From the NCBI GenBank assembly GCA_028554755.1, contig JAPTOF010000007.1, positions 1,520,001 through 1,584,000 of the forward strand: DNA of 64,000 bases. Reading direction: 5' to 3'. Made by a program: the position numbers and the translations under genes. Below the pieces are notes generated by a model. It saw only the letters and a list, made by a program, of their open reading frames with translations. It searched no databases and had not been told where the DNA came from. This stretch comes from Cordia subcordata. Its lineage: Eukaryota > Streptophyta > Magnoliopsida > Boraginales > Cordiaceae. Shown in pieces: positions 11,818 to 21,630 of this stretch (positions are counted from its first letter, which is position 1; each line of letters opens with the position of its first letter).

Positions 11818-12955
11818 AAGCTATGAGTACTGCTTCACAAGTAGGTGTGTTACCAACACCATTATGGACCGGTGGTGCATTGACTATATTAACTCTAACT
11901 ATACAATCCTTAAGAGTTGGGATTTGAGATGCTGTGAGTAGCTGTATGCATTTCTTAGGTAGGGTAGCGTGTGACTTGCCTTTACTTGTTAGATTCGTTC
12001 TGCGTGCTTGTACATATAAGTTACCAAAGCCGAAAAACCGAGGCAAGAATTCTTTTCCCAGATTGCGATGTAGTCCAGGCTGTGTATGATGATAAAGTTG
12101 AGAGTGTTGTGTATTTTTCTCCTAGATTTTCTGTAGGAAATTGAGGGAGAATAAGTGAAGAACTTGGTGCTCTTGAAAGCATAACGCTTTGTAGCTTGTG
12201 GTGTATCCTCCTCTTTGTGCCTAGTTATTGTCTCGTTTGTGTTTGTTGGTGTTGTTGTTGTTTTTTTCATTTTTCTTCCTTTTTTGTTTGAAAGGAGGCT
12301 CTAGCCGAGCTATTACAATAAATCGGCACGCCTCTTTGATGTTTCTCCCTTTCCATCATTTTCCAGATACATTTTGCTACGAAGCTCTTGATGGAGTTTG
12401 CCATTCAGTCTGCACATTTTTCGGCTTTCTTTGTAAGCTATGATTAGACATTTACTTAACATCATAACATGGGTCAGATGACAAAAATGGAAAAAAAAAA
12501 AAAAAGAAAAGGAAATAGCATGAGAGTTTGAACAACTATTGAACCCTGCTTTGTCTAGGATAATTTCAATGAGAATATTAAGAATCCAGCCTGTTAAGGT
12601 GCCACGCCATTAACACTTTAGAATTGGATATATTCTCTTTTTTTTTTCTTTTCTTTTTTTCCATTTTCTTCTAAATTTCACTCTTTTTAACATAGACCCT
12701 TGAATCAAAATGGAGTCCACGAGCTTGGAGCTCCATGATCTATTTTCAAGTATAAACACATTGTTCATTACACATTCCAATACAAAAATATAGTAACCAA
12801 TTCTTTTGCGCACCTCACCTCGTGCATCTAGAAATCTTAATTGATCGGATATTTTATTACAGGTTCTGCGACTCAGAGTATCCTTTTTGATTTGATTCCT
12901 CTGAATTTTATATTTAAGGTTGTGATTGAATTTATTCATTAAAAAGAATTAATTC
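11818..12955. other. 3' region of the FRS3-type gene and intergenic sequence
   Basis: The first several hundred bases probably include the 3' untranslated region. A 15-base A run near 12489 and T-rich runs near 12635 are the only other structures noticed. No gene seen. Confidence 0.5.
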
Positions 12956-13393
12956 AATATATTTCTTATGCAACTACTTTCTACAAATAAAAATATTCAA
13001 GCCATTATCATGCTAATCCCATGTGACCACCATTTGAATTAAGTTTGTTTGAATCCGCTTTTCTTTTTTTAATGAAAAGTATCTTTTATTTTTCTAGAAA
13101 AAAGCACTTCTTTTGCGATTAAGATTTGAATTGGATTTCAAATGAAGGTAAAACTCTAAAAAAACCTCAATCTTGACTTTTTCAAAATCAAAACATCACA
13201 AAAGCACCTTTCTAAACATCACAGGGGCCTGTTTGAATTTTTTTTTAAATAAAGAAAAAGTACTTTTTTTTGAAAAAAAATACATTCTTTTTGTAATAAT
13301 TATTTGACTTAACTTTTAAAAAATTTAAAATTTAAAAAAAAAACTCAAATTTAGTTCTTTTAGAAGTTAGAATTTTTAGTTTTTTAAAAAAGT
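12956..13393 (+). repeat. Source copy of a duplicated block (second copy at 19193-19629)
   Basis: This roughly 437-bp block upstream of NOP10 recurs almost unchanged, in the same orientation, inside the endogenous viral region 6237 bases downstream. I count only a handful of substitutions, for example GAATCCGC versus GAATCGGC, and one-base indels. The homology stops inside a nested MITE. This copy is the likely original because its MITE right ends continue intact to 13483. Confidence 0.9.
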
Positions 13394-13483
13394 ATTTTCA
13401 AAAGAGCCAATCTAAATGAGCCCTAACGTTTTTTTTTTCTTTTTCCTTAAAAAAAAGTCAATCCAAACGAACTCATAAATAAC
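13042..13483. repeat. Nested Tourist-like MITEs (family A) upstream of NOP10
   Basis: An outer element appears to run from AGTTTGTTTGAATCCGC to GTCAATCCAAACGAACTC. An inner one (about 13225-13423) runs from GGGCCTGTTTGAATT to CAATCTAAATGAGCCC, followed by TAA. Both interiors carry the family's A/T homopolymer blocks. The nesting suggests two rounds of insertion at one site. Confidence 0.55.
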
Positions 13484-13532
13484 GAGTCCATTTATTTAGC
13501 AAATAGTGACAGACGTTATTATTAATCTTACC

Positions 13533-13543
13533 GGCCCAGCCCA
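13533..13543 (+). promoter_or_regulatory. Site II-like GGCCCA/AGCCCA elements upstream of NOP10
   Basis: GGCCCAGCCCA lies about 100 bases upstream of the likely NOP10 leader. Such TGGGCY (site II) elements, bound by TCP factors, are typical of plant ribosome-biogenesis and growth genes. The leader is CpG- and CCG-rich (13640-13690) and ends at a donor CAGAG|GTAATA (13697). The intron probably closes at TGTAG (13945), leaving 28 leader bases before the start codon. Confidence 0.5.
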
Positions 13544-13973
13544 CCGTCCCAAGTCCAACCCAACTCACGATTATTAAACTAGGGCTCAGATTTCCTCTCT
13601 CCAGTATTTCACCATTTTGAATATTTCCCCCTCAAAAACCACCGCCGTACGACACCGCCGCCGCCGCGGCACGGCAGCGGCTAACCAAGCTCAGAGGTAA
13701 TAAACTAGGCTGTACTTTTAGTTGTGATATATTTTGAAGTTGTGAACTGCGTATCTTATTAATTTTTTTTTGTAGTTTCTGTTTTGGAGTAATGGTCACG
13801 TACATAATAATTCAATCACTTTTTTTTTTTTTTTAATGTTTGTTACTTCTTTCTTATTTGAATGGATTCTATTTGAGGATAAAAAAAGGAAAAAGTGTAA
13901 AAATTTATTACCAAAGCTGATGAATTTGCTTATAGTTGTTTGTAGTGAAAGATTCAGAAGGAGTTAAAACAAG

Positions 13974-15533
13974 ATGTATCTCCAGTTTTACATAAACGAG
14001 AATGGGGACAAGGTTTACACCACCAAGGTATTTTATTATTCTTTTTTGCCTTTGATTTTTTCTTTTTTTGTGATTTCTGAGATTTATTTTTTTTATTTTC
14101 TATTCATTGTGCAAAAGTTCTCTCTCTTTTTTTTCTTTTTATTTCGATTTTTCTTTTAAATCATTGTTGTGATTGGTTATGTTAGTGATAGGATTGTTAG
14201 TTAATTTGTCATCCAGTAATGCGAAGAAAGAAAAGAAAAGCAGATGAGAATTTGAAAGTGTAGTGTTTCTTGGTGAAAATGAATGTATGGGGGAAGTATA
14301 GGTGAAGCAACTTAATGGTTTCTTACCTCAAGCACATAGAATTCAGTAATTAAGCAGCGTCATAGCAAAGGTTTAGTCTTTCAAAGTTTCATATAGTTGC
14401 CTTTTGGGATGACCATGATTACGCAAATAAAATTGCAATAGCCAGTGCATAAAATGTTGATCCAGAGAATCTAGTAGCGTTCGCTTTAGATGTTTGGTTC
14501 TTGAGCTAATAGAATATGTTGAGAGAAGAGCCTGCATCTTTCCCTACTCACAATGCCTTAATTGACCTCAGCACTTAATTTTCGTGTATGATTTATTGTT
14601 TTCGTGAAAGTTGACATCCGAGTATGTTACAATAAGGTTGTTCCAACTTGCTCATTAAAATTTTGAGTGCTTGAACACCGAAAGGGTATTTATTCAGCCC
14701 CCAATGTACTTGCATGACTCGGCTCACTTATGATTTCTGAACAGCTATTGCAATGATTTGCATAACTAAAGATTGGTGATTTGCTATGACAAAATCATGT
14801 GATATAGCTCTATAATATAGAGAAAATTGTATTCCTTTGTCGTGCAATTAAGATCTTGTGCTTAGTTTGAGTAATCCGGATTTGCTTTACTGTGTGCAGA
14901 AGGAATCACCATTAGGATTGGCCACACAGTCTGCTCATCCAGGTAATTGCTCTACCATATAATTGCTTCTATTGCAAGGTCTTGATTTTTTTGCGCAAGG
15001 AATGGCCAATTATATCATATTACGAGTTTGGTGGAGCCATCTAAGTGTCGTTTCATCATGGTGTGTATTAATTTGATCTAGATGGATAAAAGTCTGCTTA
15101 CTGATATATTATAGGACATATTATTACAATGGCATTTTGCAAGGGCATACATTCTCTTTTAAGATTTCATCCTAGCATAGCCAAGGTTTTTGATAACCTT
15201 GTCTTACTACAACGAAGTGCAATGGATTGATCTTTCTCCCTTCATTATCCTGATACAAAGATATAATTTCATCCTAGCTTAATTTCATCCCTGACCAAAC
15301 TGCCCCCGCCCCAACACCTAGAAAAAGAAACCGCTGTTTTGTTTTTCGGTTGGTGAAACAGAACAAAAAGAATTATTTGTCTCAGTTGAAGTTATACGCT
15401 ACTGACTTCTATTTGATTTTTTCTGCCTCTTGTAGCTCGCTTTTCCCCCGATGACAAATACTCAAGGCAGAGGGTGCTTTTGAAGAAGCGATTCGGTTTG
15501 CTGCCAACCCAACAGCCACCTCCAAAGTACTGA
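13974..15533 (+). CDS. NOP10: H/ACA ribonucleoprotein subunit NOP10
   Basis: Three coding exons, 13974-14027, 14900-14942 and 15436-15533, join to 195 bases, giving 64 residues, the usual length for plant NOP10. The protein begins [18 protein letters not shown], continues [20 protein letters not shown] and ends with the basic stretch [21 protein letters not shown]10 is a core subunit, with dyskerin/CBF5, GAR1 and NHP2, of nucleolar H/ACA particles that pseudouridylate rRNA and snRNA. Every splice junction is GT-AG and keeps the frame (phases 0 and 1). The product is essentially invariant relative to the family, so identification is secure. Confidence 0.95.
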
Positions 15534-16084
15534 GGGCCTGAAGGCATTGTCTAATCCAATTACTTGAATATGATGTAGGCTTCTCTTTGCCCTGTTTTTA
15601 AGTTGTTGTTTGAAACTTGTGATCCTTATGAAGCAGAAATGATCTTTTAGTAGGCATGAAACTCTTCTCACTAGTCAGCCATTATAATCTTTTCTGCATG
15701 GATGATAATTTTGTTCTCCCAACCGAAGATAGGTTGTCCTTCCCATTTTGTGTGCCAAGGATGTGAATAGATTTCATCACATTGAGTGGCAATTCATTTT
15801 ATATTGGGGTACAGACCTTAATCCTGCCCTTGAGTTAGTTGGAATTAAGGATCGTAATGGACGAATGACTTAGGGTAATCGGGATTGATTGACTCATTTA
15901 AAACTCGCGCTTTGTTAAAACTCCGAACGAGAATATAACAATTTCTAACGTCCGTTCCGGTTCCTGGGCCAAAGACTGGAATTGATCTTTGAGCGCTCGT
16001 GTGCCCAGACCTCGAATACTTTCAAAACTTCAAGCTTGCTCTTCTTTCTTTTACAAAAAAGTAACCTTGCTCTTCTTTCTTTGA
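15534..16084. other. NOP10 3' region and intergenic
   Basis: The first few hundred bases probably hold the NOP10 3' untranslated region. No gene or RNA recognised. Two near-identical CTTGCTCTTCTTTCTTT motifs (about 16034 and 16066) form a short tandem repeat next to the tRNA-like relic. Confidence 0.5.
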
Positions 16085-16152
16085 CAAATGTTAGAAAGAT
16101 TTGAACCCTAGACTCAAATTAAAATTATGAACTCTAACCAACTAAGCTTAAG
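16085..16152 (-). repeat. tRNA-like (SINE-type) promoter relic
   Basis: On the minus strand an A-box-like TAGTTGGTTAGAG is followed about 30 bases later by a B-box-like GGGTTCAAATC, then TTTCTAACA. The sequence cannot fold into a full cloverleaf, so this is read as a SINE head or other tRNA-derived repeat. An inverted sister copy lies at 16527-16592. Confidence 0.45.
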
Positions 16153-16526
16153 TAATTTATATTCTAATCTAATTTTAGGTTGATGATGGCCTTAATCCTT
16201 CTTGCATGCGTGGATTTTTTTAATCTTTTTTGAGAATTAATTATACAGTGAGATCATCAATGGAAATAATTAATAGGTATGTACTTAAATTACTCCTCAT
16301 TTGTAATACTAGGTTTTTTCGAGTTACGGAGAGAAAATGGTGACCATCTCTACCTCTCTCTAGTCCAAAAGCCAATCGCACATCATCCTTAAATAACCAA
16401 AGTAAGCATTACAACAAGAGTATACTCTGGAAACAGACCGTTGGTGATGGATGATGATGCAACTGCCGACGAGGGACATCCTCCTACAAAGCGGGGTCAT
16501 GAGTCTTAAAACATAGATTATTTGTA

Positions 16527-16592
16527 ACCTAGTTGGTTAGAGTATTCGTTATTTTAATTTGAGATTGAGGGTTCAAATCTTTCTAGCAACAT
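16527..16592 (+). repeat. tRNA-like (SINE-type) promoter relic, inverted partner
   Basis: CTAGTTGGTTAGAG (A-box-like), then ATTTTAATTTGAGATTGAG, then GGTTCAAATCTTTCTAGCAA (B-box and tail) match the minus-strand copy at 16085-16152 with few differences. A poly-T run and TACAAAAAAGAAAG follow, as in the other copy, so the pair forms a large inverted repeat around roughly 370 bases. Confidence 0.45.
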
Positions 16593-16974
16593 TTTTTTGT
16601 GTACAAAAAAGAAAGGTAGTTTAGATAATTCTGAACAATTATAGTAAAAGATAATGGATTTTTTAACGACAAAGGGGTTTGATGCACTTTTATGTGCCAC
16701 AAGGGGGTTATGATAGATTTTTTAGACCACAGAAGGGTTCAGTACACTTTCGATGAATCATAGGGAGGCTTGATGCATTTTACCTAATTTTTAAATTATA
16801 ATGAACTCCCATTAAATTCCAACTACATCTTCTTTTATTTTGGACATATTTAATGTATATATATTAAACGCTACAAATCTAACTACAATTAATATTAATC
16901 ATTATATTTAATAGTTGATTCCAATAATATTTATTCAATGACATACTAAAGGATATGAAACTATAATTATTAAC

Positions 16975-17031
16975 ATACATACATACATATATATATATAT
17001 GGATATATATATATATATATGTATGTAAATG

Positions 17032-17073
<42 letters not shown>

Positions 17074-17200
17074 TTTACATACATATATATATATGTATGT
17101 ATATGTATGTATGTATATATATGCATGTATATGTACATACATATATATCCATATATATATAATATAATATAATATATATATATATATATATCTAAGCATA
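16975..17200. repeat. TA/TATG-rich microsatellite tract at the left edge of the viral insertion
   Basis: Long alternating TA runs interspersed with TATG/CATA units. Apparent reading frames here are only Tyr/Ile/His repeats. The tract ends where the virus-like coding sequence begins. Confidence 0.9.
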
Positions 17201-17249
17201 TTAGTATATATTAATCCTTTAAACACTTATATAAATCATTTTTTATTAT

Positions 17250-17849
17250 TAGATGAATTATTAGAACCTTTTAATTATATTTAGGGACAATTAGTTCAAG
17301 ATTATATAAATATAATAGATAATCATAATAATGAATTATATAGGTTAGATATAGAAGTTGAATTAGAATTAATTTATGGTAATGATATTCAAAACAATAA
17401 TAATAATAATAATCAAGAAATTAATAATGAAATAGATAATTTGAATAGACAATTAGATAATTTAAATTTAGAAGATGAAATAGAATCTATTTCTTTAGCA
17501 CCTAATAGTCCATGTAGTTTAAGTAGTTATGAAGGTGATAGTATATATGAAGCTAATATGGATAATTTATATGAATATTGATAAAAAAGATTATATAGGA
17601 AAAGAGATTAAAACTATTAGAGAAAATTTAGATTATATAAAGGAACAAAATAATAGTAAATTAAAAAATAAAAGAAAATTAGAAGAAATATCAAATCAAA
17701 AAACAATAGAATTGCAAAAAAGATATTGACCTAATATTAAATAAAACAAAAAGATTACAAGTAGAAATAGAACAATTAAAATATCAAATAAAAGAAATAG
17801 ATTACAATTTAAAACAATTCTATAAATTACAAGGTTTAGAATTTAGATA
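17250..17849 (+). pseudogene. Virus-like small ORFs 5' of the movement protein, broken
   Basis: A reading frame ends with TGA at about 17579-17581 after an Asn-run and acidic, Leu/Ile-rich helical sequence. It is followed by frames rich in Lys, Glu, Ile and Asn predicted to form coiled coils (17582-17730 and 17731-17849). The last closes at TAATG, overlapping the next start codon by one base, an arrangement typical of compact pararetroviruses. At least two frame interruptions separate what may once have been one or two ORFs. Position and coiled-coil character resemble ORF1/ORF2 of badna- and tungro-like viruses; sequence identity to a named protein is not claimed. Confidence 0.55.
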
Positions 17850-18212
17850 ATGAATACAATAGATGATTACAACAATATAAATTACAAAGAAGCTATTAAA
17901 TATAGTGAACAATTTCTGAGTCCAGCAGAAGGATTAACTATGACAAGAACAGGAACACCTGCAGAACAAACAATAATAAAACAAAATAATGTTATAATCA
18001 TATTACAAATAAAATTTTTTAATAAATTAGATAAATTAGAAAAGAAAATAACTTGGTTAGAAAACGAAAAAATAAAACAGGATAATAAAAATAGATTAGA
18101 AAAAGATATTGATAAATTATCTAATCAAATAAGTAAATTGAATTTAGGAAAGAAAAAATTAGAAATTCAAAAAGAATATAAAGTTTTAATACATGATCCG
18201 AAGAAACAATAG
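17850..18212 (+). pseudogene. Virus-like small coiled-coil protein ORF
   Basis: An intact frame encodes 120 residues. The first 45 or so include SPAEGLTMTRTGTPAEQTII, and the rest is a Lys/Glu/Asn/Leu coiled coil. The start overlaps the preceding stop (TAATG), and its 3' end overlaps the next start codon at 18193 by 20 bases. Small coiled-coil proteins at this position in caulimovirids are virion-associated or aphid/insect-factor-like proteins. The ORF is open, but it lies in a decayed insertion with no sign of host recruitment. Confidence 0.5.
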
Positions 18213-19170
18213 TAGAACAGTAAGTATAGGTTCAGAAGAAGATAGACAACGCACAGAAGGTTTAGCTACAGAAATTAGAAGAATTAATGAAGAAACTATA
18301 AGCAATAGGTTTAGGAATTTAATTTCGAGAAATAGACAAACACAATTAACTTTAGATCAAGTAATTGATACAGATAGAGAAATAACAAATTTTAGACAAA
18401 ATAGACTAAATTATATTCAACCACAAAATCTATATGATCAAAATTCTAATTTAAATCAATCTAGATTATTAATGCATTATAGAGAAACAAAAAATAGATG
18501 TGTAGGACGAGATGTAATAAGTATAAGTTTAATTAATCCAGAAAGTCAAGAAGCAATTATAAGAGAAAATTTTAATTTAACACATTTAGGATTAGTAGTA
18601 ATAGGAATAAAAGGTTTAACTAGAAAAGATATAGGTGCAAAAGTATTTATAGCTTTAGTAGATGATAGATTTAATAGTGAACAAGCAATTGTAGGAGCTA
18701 TAGAGGTAGATATGAATGATAATGGAGGATTATTTTATTGTGCTCCAGATTATGTATTAAATACTAGAGATTTTATAAAACATTTAAAAGTAAAAATTAT
18801 GACTAAGGGTTATGAAACATTAATAGAAGGAAAAAATTTATTAGTATGTACTTCATTTATAGGTAAAATAACACAAAGTAGTCAAGTTAGATTTAAATTT
18901 CAAATACAAGATACAGCAAAGTTTATTACAAATAAAGGAATAAAACTTTTACGACCATATAAAATAGACGCTTTAGAAAATGCAGGTCAAGAATGACAAA
19001 TAAATAATATTTTAAATAATACATCTAGAACTATTTATACACCTCAAGAAAGTATGTGGTATAGAAACAATAAAGGAAGACTTTCAGTAAGATTTACAGA
19101 TTATACTGAAGCAAATAATCATTTAGAAGAAGACCAGTTAGAAGAAGAAACTGATAATATAAATGAATAG
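18193..19170 (+). pseudogene. Movement-protein-like ORF (30K superfamily) of an endogenous pararetrovirus, interrupted by TGA
   Basis: The frame is open for 267 residues to a TGA at about 18994-18996, then continues in the same frame for about 57 more residues to TAG. The first 90 residues are Arg/Asn/Gln-rich; from LMHYRETKNRCVGRDVISIS onward the sequence has the beta-strand-rich pattern of caulimovirid cell-to-cell movement proteins, with conserved-looking VFIALVDDRF, GGLFYCAPDY and RFKFQIQDT blocks. Total size would be near 325 residues, close to known movement proteins. The partial second copy at 21177-21572 has a Trp codon where this one has TGA, so the stop is a decay mutation. The distinct 3' stop argues for a stand-alone movement-protein ORF rather than a polyprotein. 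Confidence 0.65.
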
Positions 19171-19192
19171 TGAAAATAAAAGAAATAAAATA

Positions 19193-19629
19193 AATATATT
19201 TCTTATGCAACTACTTTCTACAAATAAAAATATTCAAGCCATTATCATGCTAATCCCATGTGACCACCATTTGAATTAAGTTTGTTTGAATCGGCTTTTC
19301 TTTTTTTAATGAAAAGTATCTTTTATTTTTCTAGAAAAAAGCACTTCTTTTGCAATTAGGATTTGAATTAGATTTCAAATGAAGGTAAAACTCTAAAAAA
19401 ACCTCAATCTTGACTTTTTTCAAAATCAAAACATCACAAAAGCACTTTTCTAAACATCACAGGGGCCTGTTTGGATTTTTTTTTAAATAAAGAAAAAGTA
19501 CTTTTTTTTGAAAAAAAAATACATTCTTTTTGTAATAATTATTTGACTTAACTTTTAAAAAATTTAAAATTTAAAAAAAAACTCAAATTTAGTTCTTTTA
19601 GAAGTTAGAATTTTTAGTTTTTAAAAAAG
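19193..19629 (+). repeat. Host-derived filler: copy of 12956-13393 inside the viral insertion
   Basis: Begins at AATATATTTCTTATGC directly after the movement-protein 3' end and matches the NOP10-upstream block in direct orientation until the inner MITE's poly-A region near 19629. It then switches to virus-like sequence. Identity looks close to 98 percent by eye. The copy truncates the nested MITEs, so it cannot have arrived as an independently transposed element. Confidence 0.9.
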
Positions 19630-19807
19630 GTACTTTTTTTTTTAGGGTCCAACTTGCCTGAACATAGCTTTTCATATCCTCGGATCTTTTTGCCTTGCGA
19701 GGAGTTTTCGCCCTTATCCCTTAATTAAAATAAAATTAAAAGTAAACTTTAATAAATTTAAAGGGAGAGAGAGAGAGAGCTTACTTGATAATTCAAAAAG
19801 AAAGTTT

Positions 19808-19906
19808 TTTATTGAGAGAAAATTTTTACAATGAGTGGGTAAGGATGAGCGCTGAGTGTTCTCCTTCTTCACCTTACCTTTCTCAAAGAATAAGCCTCTA
19901 TTTATA
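19808..19906 (-). promoter_or_regulatory. Pregenomic-type promoter and poly(A) signal of the endogenous pararetrovirus
   Basis: On the minus strand TATAAATAGAGGC (TATA box at 19899-19906) is followed by a leader-like stretch and, about 90 bases downstream, CAATAAAAAAC with an AATAAA signal (19808-19813). TATA box and AATAAA within about 100 bases is the hallmark of pararetroviral pregenomic RNA, whose transcript is terminally redundant. It sits just downstream of the viroplasmin-like ORF on the same strand, as in caulimoviruses. No primer-binding site is seen before the unit is cut at about 19645. Confidence 0.55.
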
Positions 19907-20042
19907 CTAATTCTATCCTGTATTATTTGTTTCTATTCTACTCTAATTGCTGACACGTTACATTTTATATTATTGCAAATCCTATTTGTTGTTTTGTGCT
20001 TTTATTGTTTACATGACATATATTACTATTGAAATGAATACT

Positions 20043-21179
20043 TTACATTACATCTTTTGTTTTATCCATGCTTTTTCCTCCTGGCTGTCTTTCTTTGTCT
20101 TCTTTCTCATCTGCTTTTTTGTTGCGTTCACTTAATAGGCCGCCTAAGTCTTCTTTGCCAGCTTGATTTGCCTCCACTTTATTGTCTTTAATTTGCTGCC
20201 GTCCATCTGTATTATGCTTTTCTAATCACTGTCTTCTCCTGTCTCATCTTCTGCTATTCCTTTGCCTTTGTTGCTGTTGTTTTCCTGGGTTGTAGGGCCA
20301 GGTGCTTTTGGTAAATTGTCCTGGAATAATTTCTGTAGTATGTCTTTTGTTTTTTGCTCAATAGCATCATGTAATAATTTTTTCTTTATTGCTTTCTTTA
20401 ATTTTCTTTTTTCTTTAATATTTTTATTTTGTCTTTCCGGACTTGATGTGTCTTTACCAGATGTCGGTGAATCTGGACTAGCCGATCTTTCTCCCGATCA
20501 ATTGGGGTTTTCAGAAGCTTTTGGCAAACTTCTAGCCTTAACCGGATTTGATTTGTCTTTACCTGTTACCGGTTGAATAGGACTAGTTGGATATTTAACC
20601 CCTGATCCAGTGTGTTGTGTAACGGACTTATATTTGTCTAATAAAACTTTGTATTTGGTTTGCCAGTCCGTTAAGTCTAATTCTAAGGTTTGTATTTTTG
20701 TTTAATATTGTTGTAATATGGTTTGGTAATGGGCTTTTTCAGAAATAAGCTGATCCTTTCTTTCTTTTATAGTTCTAAAATGTTTAATCATTGTTTCATA
20801 ACTAGAGTATTCTTCTCTACCTATTTCTAAATTGGTATTGTAATCTGGGCTTATAAAGAAATTGTCTCCACAGTGTGTTTTAAGTAATGATATTGCTTCT
20901 GGTAGGGTTTGTACCCCTTTGTACCATGCTCTATTGCATTTTCCTACTCCAATTACCATTGCCTCAGTCCACTGCTTGTATACACCTGGATTATCACCTC
21001 TAAAAACACAATAAAATTGAAACTTTCTAGTTAGTCTTAATTTTAAAAAATAACTTGTTAAAGCATTTAATGTATTAATAAACCATCCATTGTTTTTCTT
21101 TAAATATGATTGCCATAAATTGTCTAAGAATGCTTGTTGGTTTTCAGGTATCAGGCTTCCAGGTTGAACCTTAGGCTAA
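20043..21179 (-). pseudogene. Viroplasmin/transactivator-like ORF of an endogenous pararetrovirus, broken
   Basis: Reading down the minus strand from 21179, the frame contains FYCVFRGDNPGVYKQWTEAM and then the Y-K-G-V-T-EA pattern of the caulimovirus viroplasmin / RNase H1 N-terminal domain (consensus: Y.V..G..PGIY..W.E....V.G..GA.YK.F.T..EA). A coiled-coil and a Lys/Ser/Pro-rich region follow. The same frame is interrupted by TAA (20702-20704) and TGA (20498-20500) and ends at TAG (20222-20224); a one-base frameshift there would otherwise run to TAA at 20043. The 5' end is cut at the junction with the second movement-protein copy. Caulimovirus ORF VI proteins form inclusion bodies and promote reinitiation on polycistronic RNA. 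Confidence 0.6.
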
Positions 21180-21572
21180 AAACATTTAAAAGTAAAAATT
21201 ATGACTAAGGGTTATGAAACATTAATAGAAGGAAAAAATTTATTAGCATGTAGTTCATTTATAGGTAAAATAACACAAAGTAGTCAAGTTAGATTTAAAT
21301 TTCAAATACAAGATACAGCAAAGTTTATTACAAATAAAGGAATAAAACTTTTACCACCATATAAAATAGACGCTTTAAAAAATGCAGGTCAAGAATGGCA
21401 AATAAATAATATTTTAAATAATACATCTAGAGCTATTTATACACCTCAAGATAGTATGTGGTATAGAAACAATCAAGGAAGACTTTCAGTAAGATTTACA
21501 GATTATACTGAAGCAAATAATCATTTAGAAGAAGACCAGTTAGAAGAAGAAACTGATAATATAAATGAATAG
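21177..21572 (+). pseudogene. Second, truncated copy of the movement-protein 3' end
   Basis: Starts abruptly at AAAACATTTAAAAGT, matching the first copy from about 18777, and runs about 395 bases to the same tandem stop (TAGTGA). A few substitutions distinguish the copies, including TGG here against TGA at about 18994 in the first. Beyond the stop both copies share AAATAAAAGAAAT and then diverge, this one into a TA repeat and the other into the host filler. The 5' breakpoint shows a few bases of microhomology with the inverted block. Confidence 0.85.
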
Positions 21573-21586
21573 TGAAATAAAAGAAA

Positions 21587-21630
21587 TATAATATATATAT
21601 ATATGTGTGTGTATATATATATATATATGT
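21587..21630. repeat. TA/TG microsatellite at the right edge of the viral insertion
   Basis: Alternating TA with a short TG run. With the tract at 16975-17200 it flanks the virus-like block on both sides. Confidence 0.85.

Larger units (their letters stand above)
17220..21585. mobile_element. Endogenous pararetrovirus (Caulimoviridae-like) insertion, rearranged and defective
   Basis: The block lies between two TA-dinucleotide tracts and has purine-rich, extremely AT-rich codon use unlike neighbouring genes. Order: plus-strand small ORFs and a movement-protein-like ORF (17250-19170), a host-derived duplication (19193-19629), a minus-strand unit with leader, promoter and viroplasmin-like ORF (19645-21179), then a second plus-strand movement-protein 3' fragment (21177-21572). 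On a circular caulimovirid map, viroplasmin ORF, pregenomic promoter, leader, then small ORFs and movement protein are neighbours, so all pieces could come from one contiguous arc of one genome, with the promoter arc inverted. No capsid, protease or reverse transcriptase part is visible. All ORFs are broken or partial. Genus is not assigned. Confidence 0.8.

Noticed and set aside
16935..17138. Tyr/Ile/His-rich minus-strand frame
   Set aside because: Pure product of the TA/TATG repeat tract.
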